From Burkholderiales bacterium (lineage in GTDB: Bacteria; Pseudomonadota; Gammaproteobacteria; Burkholderiales; SG8-39): a stretch of DNA of 18,559 bases. Location: positions 1-18,559 of the forward strand of contig CAKKSJ010000492.1 in NCBI GenBank assembly GCA_919902965.1, given 5' to 3'. Below, piece after piece: positions 1 to 6,300 of the stretch. The position numbers and the translations under genes were made by a program. How positions within the stretch are numbered: the stretch's first letter is position 1; every line of letters starts with the position of its first letter. A model generated the notes under the pieces. The model was not told the DNA's origin, searched no databases, and saw nothing but the letters and a program-made list of their open reading frames with translations.

Positions 1-225
1 TGCCACCTGACCGGCTACGCCGGGCGCACCGGCGTATACGAAATGCTGGAAATGGACGCCGCGCTCACCGCGGCGGTCAACCGCGAAGACACGACCGAAT
101 TTTCCGATCTCGCGGTCAGCCATATGGCGGGCAAAAGCATGCGCCACCACGCGGGGCAGCTGGTGCTTGCCGGCAGGACGACCTTGGCAGAAGCGATACG
201 CGTCAGTTCCGAGCTCGAGGACTGA
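1..225 (+). CDS. mshE: MshE, MSHA pilus extension ATPase (C-terminal 74 residues only)
   Basis: This is the 3' end of a gene that begins outside the window. The frame is open from base 1 and stops at TGA 223-225. The first residues, CHLTGYAGRTGVYEMLEMD, match the conserved block just after the tetracysteine zinc site of GspE/PilB/MshE secretion ATPases, and Cys1 would be the last zinc ligand. The rest (helical, ending in GRTTLAEAIRVSSELED) fits the usual C-terminus of this family. Known role: a cytoplasmic hexameric ATPase that powers pilus extension; in Vibrio MshE the N-terminal domain binds cyclic di-GMP, but that part is not visible here. The stop overlaps the mshG start by one base (TGATG), so the two are translationally coupled. 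The MshE name rests on the neighbouring genes. Confidence 0.9.
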   Translation, partial: CHLTGYAGRTGVYEMLEMDAALTAAVNREDTTEFSDLAVSHMAGKSMRHHAGQLVLAGRTTLAEAIRVSSELED

Positions 226-1466
226 TGCCCCATTTTGTCTACAAGGGAAGAAACGCCCGGGGCGAACTGGTCACGGGGGTGCTCGAGGACGATGATGCGG
301 GCGCCGTTGCCGACCAATTGGTCAATACCGGGATCGCGCCGATCGACATTGGACCGACGTCCGCCCCGAGCACTGCAGGGCGTAGCGAATCCCGGCTCAC
401 GCGCCTGTTTGCGCCGCGCATCACGCTGAACGACAGGCTGCTGTTCAGCCGCCAGATGTACACCTTGCTCAAATCCGGCGTGCCCATCATGCGTGCTTTG
501 GCTGGGCTGCAGGAATCGGCCAAGAGCGTCACCATGGCCAGGGTCATGCAGGATCTGCGCTCCAGCCTGGACAGCGGACGCGACCTCAGTTCTTCCATGC
601 GCCGCCATCCGGAAGTATTTTCGCAGTTCTTTGTCAGCATGGTGCGCGTGGGCGAGATGTCGGGCAGCCTGGAAGAGATCTTCCTGCGGCTTTTCAATCA
701 CCTCGAATTCGAGAAAGAGATGAAAGAGCGCGTACAGCAGGCGTTGCGCTACCCGGCTTTCGTCATGGTGGCGATGGCGATAGCCATCGTGATCGTCAAT
801 CTGCTGGTGATCCCGGCTTTCGCGAAATTATTTGCCGGCTTGAAGACCGCCCTGCCGCCGATTACGCAGCTGCTGATTTCTTTTTCCAATTTCATGGTGC
901 ATTACTGGCCGCTGCTTCTGGTGCTGGGCATCGCCGCTGCGATCGGCTTTCGTGTCTATACCGGAACACCGGGCGGCCGTTACAACTGGGACAAACTCAA
1001 ACTGCGTCTGCCGCTCGCCGGCTCGATCATCGAGAAGGTCACCCTGGCCAGATTCGCGCGCAGTTTTTCCATCTCCCTGAAAAGCGGCATGTCGATGGTG
1101 CAGACATTGGCGGTGCTGTCCCAGGTGGTCGACAATTCCTACATTGCGCAGCGCATCGATCAAATGCGCGACGGCGTGGAGCGCGGCGAGAGCGTGCTGC
1201 GCACGGCGCGGGCCACGGGCGTGTTTACGCCTATCGTGCTGCAGATGGTGGCAGTGGGTGAAGAGACCGGGGAACTCGACGACTTGATGCGCGAGGTCGC
1301 GGACATGTACCAGCGCGAGATCGACTACGAACTCAAGTCCCTTTCCGCCAACATCGAGCCGATCATGATCACCTTCCTCGGCGTCATGGTTTTAATCCTC
1401 GCCCTGGGCGTGTTCCTGCCGATGTGGGATCTTGGCCAGGCGGCGTTCGGGCGCCGGGGTGCATGA
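225..1466 (+). CDS. mshG: MshG, inner-membrane platform protein of the MSHA pilus (GspF/PilC family)
   Basis: A 413-residue protein of normal family length. An N-terminal cytoplasmic segment (1-70, starting MPHFVYKGRNARGE as is typical for PilC/GspF) is followed by two T2SSF repeats, about 72-195 and 274-396. Each repeat carries the family signature, VGEMSGSLE at 142-150 and VGEETGELD at 344-352. Hydrophobic segments are at about 177-199, 225-243 and 378-400. Known role: the polytopic platform that couples MshE ATP hydrolysis to pilin extraction from, and assembly at, the inner membrane. The ATG overlaps the mshE stop and no strong Shine-Dalgarno is seen, which suggests translational coupling. 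The following mshF-position gene overlaps its 3' end. The family is certain; the MshG label comes from gene order. Confidence 0.95.
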   Translation: MPHFVYKGRNARGELVTGVLEDDDAGAVADQLVNTGIAPIDIGPTSAPSTAGRSESRLTRLFAPRITLNDRLLFSRQMYTLLKSGVPIMRALAGLQESAKSVTMARVMQDLRSSLDSGRDLSSSMRRHPEVFSQFFVSMVRVGEMSGSLEEIFLRLFNHLEFEKEMKERVQQALRYPAFVMVAMAIAIVIVNLLVIPAFAKLFAGLKTALPPITQLLISFSNFMVHYWPLLLVLGIAAAIGFRVYTGTPGGRYNWDKLKLRLPLAGSIIEKVTLARFARSFSISLKSGMSMVQTLAVLSQVVDNSYIAQRIDQMRDGVERGESVLRTARATGVFTPIVLQMVAVGEETGELDDLMREVADMYQREIDYELKSLSANIEPIMITFLGVMVLILALGVFLPMWDLGQAAFGRRGA

Positions 1467-2022
1467 GGTGCGCCGCGCGTTGCTGCCGCGCTATCGACGC
1501 GTACAGGCAGGCCGCCACGCCGGCTTCACCCTGTTCGAACTGGTCATTGTCGTCTGCGTCGTGTCCGTCATGGCCTTTCTCCTCGTCGACCGCCTCCAGG
1601 TGTACAAGGAGGCAGCCGAAAAAGCATCCATGCAACAAACCGCGGCCGCAATCAAAAGCGCCTTGCAGTTGCGCGTTGCCGCCTACATGATCGAAGGACG
1701 CGACAAGCAGATAGAAACGCTGCGGCTCGAAAACCCGGTCAACTGGCTGCAGGACCCGCCGGAAAACTACGTCGGCGAGTACTACTCCGATGCCTATGCG
1801 CGGGTTAAGCCGGGCAGCTGGTACTTCGACCTTGCCCGGCGGGAATTCATTTATGTCGTCAACCTGGAGAGCAAATTCCTGCCCAGGTCCGACGGCAGAA
1901 AATGGGTGCGTTATCGGGTGAAAATCGAATATGACGAGGTGCAGGAAACGAACGCGCCGCCGCGCAAGGTGTTGAGTGCGGTCAGTTTTGTACCGGTTGA
2001 AACTTTCACATGGTTCCAGTAA
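1459..2022 (+). CDS. mshF: MshF-position protein with prepilin-like N-terminus
   Basis: About 187 residues from GTG 1459. A basic leader (HEVRRALLPRYRRVQAGRHAG) precedes FTLFELVIVVCVVSVMAFLLV, a prepilin-peptidase type motif with Gly at -1, Phe at +1 and Glu at +5, although FTLFE replaces the usual FTLIE. A soluble domain with many aromatic and charged residues follows. It lies exactly where mshF lies in Vibrio, between mshG and the pilins, and is probably the last gene of the EGF transcript. The start is uncertain: TTG 1432 would give a 31-residue leader, GTG 1459 one of 22 and GTG 1468 one of 19. I prefer 1459 because it overlaps mshG by only 8 bases. The function of MshF is poorly known; a pseudopilin-like assembly role is inference. 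Confidence 0.75.
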   Translation: MHEVRRALLPRYRRVQAGRHAGFTLFELVIVVCVVSVMAFLLVDRLQVYKEAAEKASMQQTAAAIKSALQLRVAAYMIEGRDKQIETLRLENPVNWLQDPPENYVGEYYSDAYARVKPGSWYFDLARREFIYVVNLESKFLPRSDGRKWVRYRVKIEYDEVQETNAPPRKVLSAVSFVPVETFTWFQ

Positions 2023-2068
2023 CTGGCTCCAGGTCCAGGGAATGCGGCGCGGTTCGAGCCTGCGCCTG

Positions 2069-2092
2069 GGGGGCAAGGCAATGCCGGCCCCC
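2069..2092 (+). terminator. GC-rich hairpin after the mshF-position gene (weak terminator candidate)
   Basis: GGGGGC (2069-2074) pairs with GCCCCC (2087-2092), with a nested GGC-AAT-GCC inside. It sits 46 bases after the mshF-like stop, but no T-run follows, so it is not a standard intrinsic terminator. It may stabilise the 3' end or act with Rho. Confidence 0.35.
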
Positions 2093-2153
2093 ATGATCCG
2101 GCGCGCAACCGCATCGGGGTTTGTGAAATAGTGTCAACCTGAGTAGTTTTCTA

Positions 2154-2182
2154 TTGCAGGACAAGGGGATGTAGTCTATTCT
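2154..2182 (+). promoter_or_regulatory. Candidate sigma-70 promoter of the pilin cassette
   Basis: TTGCAG at 2154-2159, a 17-bp spacer, then TATTCT at 2177-2182. The two boxes match 3/6 and 4/6 of consensus with ideal spacing. The local sequence is AT-rich against a GC-rich background, and the first pilin starts about 35 bp downstream. An independent promoter for the abundant pilin would be expected. The match is suggestive only. Confidence 0.5.
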
Positions 2183-2205
2183 TCGACGCAGTGTATCGAG
2201 TAAAA

Positions 2206-2211
2206 AAGGAG
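2206..2211 (+). promoter_or_regulatory. Near-ideal ribosome binding site of the first pilin
   Basis: AAGGAG lies 6 bases before ATG 2218. It fixes that ATG as the start rather than the in-frame GTG at 2191, and it is the best Shine-Dalgarno in the pilus part of the window, fitting a highly expressed pilin. Confidence 0.85.
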
Positions 2212-2217
2212 TTTCAA

Positions 2218-2676
2218 ATGTTTAAAAGGCAATCGGGTTTCACATTGATCGAATTGATCGTGGTGATCGTAATCCTGGGCATACTGGCCGCGACCGCCTT
2301 GCCCAAGTTCATGGGAATTCAGAGCGGCGCCAGACTGTCTACGCTGCAGGGCGCGCGCGGGGCGGTGGCCTCGGCGATGAACATTGCCTATGCGACGCAG
2401 GCGTCCCTGGGACTAGCCTCCAACGTGGGGATCACCCTGGACGGGATATCGATCGCCATGGTGAACGGTTATCCCACCTCCAATACGCCGGTAGGGTCGA
2501 GCATTTACGCGGCGGCAGGCCTGTCGGCTGAATACACTGTAGTCAGCCCGAGCGCGACGTCGCTCACAATTGCAGTGGAAAACGCGCCTACGCCGAACGG
2601 ATGTGCGTTCTCCTATACCGCCGCAACCGCCACCAAACCGCCGGTCGTGGGTACCATAGTCAGTTCCGGCTGTTGA
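2218..2676 (+). CDS. mshA: MSHA-type pilin, first paralogue (likely major pilin; mshB position)
   Basis: 152 residues. The leader MFKRQSG (7 aa) ends in Gly before FTLIELIVVIVILGILAATALPKF, the classic type IVa N-methylated helix with Glu at +5. The globular part shows motifs shared with MshA-type pilins: ALPKFMGIQSGAR, GARGAVASAMNIAYA and LDGISIAMVNGYP. Two C-terminal cysteines (NGC and the final SSGC) probably form the D-region disulphide. The ATG has an AAGGAG site and a promoter candidate just upstream. The next gene encodes a close paralogue of exactly equal length. Position would suggest mshB and the second copy mshA, but the strong translation signals favour this copy as the main subunit; the sequence cannot decide. 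The pilin is exported, processed by a prepilin peptidase (not in the window) and polymerised into the fibre. Confidence 0.92.
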   Translation: MFKRQSGFTLIELIVVIVILGILAATALPKFMGIQSGARLSTLQGARGAVASAMNIAYATQASLGLASNVGITLDGISIAMVNGYPTSNTPVGSSIYAAAGLSAEYTVVSPSATSLTIAVENAPTPNGCAFSYTAATATKPPVVGTIVSSGC

Positions 2677-2689
2677 TCGTACAGTGAGT

Positions 2690-2723
2690 GCGCCAGTGCC
2701 CGACACAAGTCGGGCACTGGCGC
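2690..2723 (+). other. Perfect intercistronic hairpin between the two pilin genes
   Basis: GCGCCAGTGCCCGAC (2690-2704), loop ACAA (2705-2708), GTCGGGCACTGGCGC (2709-2723): a perfect 15-bp stem with a tetraloop, 13 bases after the first pilin stop and 27 before the next start. There is no T-run after it (GGACCGCTTTGG), so complete termination is unlikely. It more likely protects the 3' end of the upstream message or attenuates transcription, setting the ratio of the two pilins. Confidence 0.85.
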
Positions 2724-2750
2724 GGACCGCTTTGGCCGAAGGGAACGACG

Positions 2751-3209
2751 GTGAAAAGATATCAGCCCGGCTTTACATTGATTGAACTGATCGTGGTGAT
2801 CGTGATTCTGGGGGTTCTGGCCGCGACCGCCCTGCCGAAGTTCATGGGCATTCAGAGTGGCGCGAGAGCGTCCATCCTTAGCGGCGCCCGCGGTGCGGTA
2901 AGTTCTGCGATGAATATTGCCTATGCCGCGCAGGCATCGCAGGGCCTGGGATCCAACGTCGGGGTCACCCTGGACGGGATTTCCATCGCCATGCTCAACG
3001 GCTATCCTGCCGCTTCGACCGCCGGCGCGGATTCGAATATCTACGCCGCGGCCGGCTTGTCGGCGGAATATACTGCCGTCGCCGGCACCAATCAGGTGAG
3101 CATCCAGGTAGTCAATGCGCCTGCGCCGTCGAGTTGCAGTTTCGTCTATTCTGCGGCGACCACAACCTTGCCTGCGCGCGTCGGCGCGGCCACGACATCA
3201 GGGTGTTGA
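2751..3209 (+). CDS. mshA: MSHA-type pilin, second paralogue
   Basis: 152 residues, the same length as the preceding pilin. The leader MKRYQPG precedes FTLIELIVVIVILGVLAATALPKFMGIQSGAR. Most positions match the upstream pilin (by eye about two thirds), with differences concentrated in the exposed C-terminal part after AAAGLSAEYT. The SSC/SGC cysteine pair is kept. The start is GTG 2751 with an AAGGGA site 6 bases upstream; an upstream in-frame GTG at 2688 would give an implausible 28-residue leader and begins at the intercistronic hairpin. The next structure downstream is a good intrinsic terminator. It could be the major pilin, a minor variant (MshB-like) or an alternative subunit; this looks like a tandem duplication followed by divergence. 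Confidence 0.92.
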   Translation: MKRYQPGFTLIELIVVIVILGVLAATALPKFMGIQSGARASILSGARGAVSSAMNIAYAAQASQGLGSNVGVTLDGISIAMLNGYPAASTAGADSNIYAAAGLSAEYTAVAGTNQVSIQVVNAPAPSSCSFVYSAATTTLPARVGAATTSGC

Positions 3210-3288
3210 TGGAGTCGGCCGCCTTTGTGCATGTTGCGCGCGCGGGTCCGGCGTGAGCAGCTGAAACGCTCGCGCAGCCTATCGGACT

Positions 3289-3327
3289 AAGGGCAGGCTC
3301 GGTGCGACCGATCCTGCCCTTTGTTTA
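3289..3327 (+). terminator. Intrinsic terminator of the pilin cassette
   Basis: AAGGGCAGG (3289-3297) pairs with CCTGCCCTT (3313-3321). After one C/T mismatch the stem continues with TCGGT/ACCGA around a GCG loop. The T-rich tract TGTTT follows at 3322-3326. It lies 80 bases after the second pilin stop and should separate pilin transcription from the downstream mshQ-P genes, with read-through possible. Confidence 0.85.
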
Positions 3328-3348
3328 TGCGGTGCGCAAGGCCAGATC

Positions 3349-6300
3349 ATGAGCAGACTCATCCTCATCCGAGTGGTTCTCGTGTTGGCATCGCTGGCCT
3401 GCTTGGCTGTCCGGAGCGCGCATGTGTCCGCTGCGGTGACCTATCAGGCCGCCGGAAACGCGGTGAGCGGTGTCACGAGCACGGGCATAGGCGCAAATCC
3501 GGCTTGGCCTGCGCACGCCGTGAACGATATAGCGCTGCTGTTCATCGAAAGTACAGGAGGGCAGGCGGTCACGCTCGGTGTCCCCAACGGCTTCGTCGCG
3601 GTGGCGAACAGTCCCCAGGCCACCGGCGCGGGAACGGCCGGAACGCAGCTCAGCGTATTCTGGGCCCGGGCCACATCGACCGCAATGGCCAGGCCGATAA
3701 TAGCCAGCCCCAGCGATCACTTCTACGCCCAGATCATTACCTTTCGCGGCGTTTTGAGCGGCGGCAATCCCATCGACGCAACCGCCGGCGGCGTCAAGGC
3801 CGCAGCGAGCACCTCGGTGACGCTAGGCGGCGTCACCACCACGGTGGCGAACGCGCTGGTCGTTCAAGCAGTAGCAAGAGACAATGACAGTGCGGCGGCA
3901 GCCTTCAGCGCGCAAGCGAACGCGACGCTGACAGGCATCACCGAACGTCTCGATGCGGGAACCGCAAATGGCAATGGCGGCGGTTTGGGCGTATGGAGCG
4001 GCGTCAAGGCGGCCGCGGGGGCGACCGGCAACACCACCGCGACGGTGAGCAATTCCACCAACGCGTTTCTGACCATAGCGCTCAAGCCGCAGCCGGGGGC
4101 GAGTTTTCAGGCCGCCGGAGCGGCGGTCCAGGGCACGGGAGCGGTCACACCGGCGTGGCCGGCGCACGCCATCGGCGACCTTGCGCTGCTGTTCGTCGAG
4201 AGCACCGGCGGTCAGGCGGCCACGCTATCCACGCCCGCCGGGTTTGCCGCAGTATTGAACAGTCCTCAGGCCAGCGGCGCGGGACTGGCCGGAACGCGAA
4301 TCAGCGTGTTCTGGGCGCGCGCCACATCGGCGACGATGGCTCCGCCCACCGTCGCCGATCCCGGCAACCACGTCTACGCTCGGATCCTCACCTACCGCAA
4401 CGTCGTCAGCGCCGGCAATCCCTGGGATGTCACCGGCGGCGGGGTCAAGACGCCGGCTAGCACCTCAGTGACCGTCACCGGCGTCACCACTACCGTGGCC
4501 GACACCCTGGTGGTGCAGGCCGCAGCGCGCGACAACGACAGCAGTGCGGCCGCGTTCAGCGCGCAGACGAATGTGAACTTGAGCGGCATCACCGAAAGAC
4601 ACGATGCCGGGACGACGCAAGGCAATGGCGGCGGCTTCGCGGTCTGGGATGGCTACAAGGCGACGGCCGGAGCGACCGGCAACACCACCGCGACGGTGAC
4701 CAATTCCATCAACGCTTTTCTGAGCATAGCGCTCAGGCCGCAGACGGCTCCCGCACCGGTGTTCGTCGGTCTCGGAGGAGCAGTCACTGTCGGCCTCAAT
4801 TGGCCGGCGCACGCGGTGGACGATGTGGGGCTGCTGTTCATCGAGACGACCGGCGGCCAGATTCCGACGCTTGCCGATGCCCAGGGCTTTGTCGAGGTGG
4901 CGAATAGCCCGCAGGCGACCGGCGCGGGGACGGCGGGAACACGCCTCACCGTATTCTGGGCGCGCGCCACCTCGACGGCGATGGCCGGCCCCACCATTAC
5001 CGGACCCACCGACCACGCCTATGCGCGGATCATCACTTATCGCGGCGCGACCAATGTGGGCAATCCCTGGGATGTCACCGGCGGCGGCGTCAAGGGGGGC
5101 ACCAGCAACTCCGTGACCGTCACCGGTGTGACCACTACGGTGGCGAATACACGCATCGTGCAGGCCGTCGCGCGCGACAATGACAGCACCGCGGCCGCGT
5201 TCAGCGCGCAGACGAACGCGAACCTCACCGGCATCGCTGAGCGTCAGGATGCCGGTACAACCGCCGGCAATGGCGGTGGCTTCGCGGTTTGGGACGGCGC
5301 CAAGGCGGCCGCCGGGGCGACGGGCAATACCACCGCAAACGTCACCAGTTCCCGCAACGCCTTTCTGACTATCGCACTCAAGCCACCCAGCGCGGGCGGG
5401 CCGGATCATTACGAATTATCCCTGCCAGCCACCGGTCTCGCCTGTCTGGCGAGCACCGCGACGGTCACGGCCTGCTCGGACGGCGTCAGCCCCTGCATCA
5501 ACAAGTACCTCGCCGCCAGCGGCACGACGGCCACGCTGGCGACGACGGGCGGCACGCTGGGCGCGACCACGCTCACCTTCGATGCCACCGGCGTCGCCAC
5601 CACGACGCTCAGCTATCCCCTGGCGGCCGATGGCGCAGTCGCAACGGTGACGCTTTCGGCCGAGTTAACACCGGCCTTGAACCCGCGCAAGTGCTGTCAG
5701 GGCGGGGTGTGCGTAGTGGCCAATAGTTGCTCCACCACTTTCAACACCGCGGCTTTCATTTTCTCCGCCGCGGCCGGCGGCGCAGTGGCCACCATACCGG
5801 CGCAAGTGGCGGGGATAAGCTCTGCCACGAACTATCTGCGCGCGGTGAAGACGAACACCACCACCCAGGCCTGCGAGGCTGCGCTGGTCGGGGCTAGCCC
5901 GGTCGAATTCGCTTACGAGTGCAATAATCCGGCTGCCTGCTATGCCAGCAACCTGATGAGCGTCAACGGCGGCGCCGCGACCACCATCGCGCGCAATAAC
6001 AATGGCGCGGTGGCGAGTTATCTGCCGGTCAATTTGACTTTCGACGCCAACGGCAATGCACCCTTTACCTTCAATTACGCCGACGTCGGGCAGGTGAAGC
6101 TGTGGGCGCGCAAGGCCGCAGGCGGATCGCTGCTGTCCGCGCTGGGCGGATCCACGAACGCGTTCGTAGTGAAACCGCACCATTTCGATATCACCAATAT
6201 TGCGTGTACCGTGGTCGGTGCGGGCACTTGCGCGCCGGCGAATGGCACGGGCCTCAATCCTGCCGCTTCCGGCCCGGCGGGGGCGGCTTTCATCCAGGCG

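Noticed and set aside
2140..2160. Possible sigma-54 (-24/-12) promoter before the pilins, because a TTGCA box is present at 2154-2158
   Set aside because: The required GG about 10 bases upstream of the GC is missing (TA there), so only a sigma-70 reading is kept.
2688..2750. Upstream GTG start for the second pilin
   Set aside because: It would give a leader of 28 residues and begins at the hairpin; GTG 2751 has a good ribosome site and yields the normal 7-residue leader.
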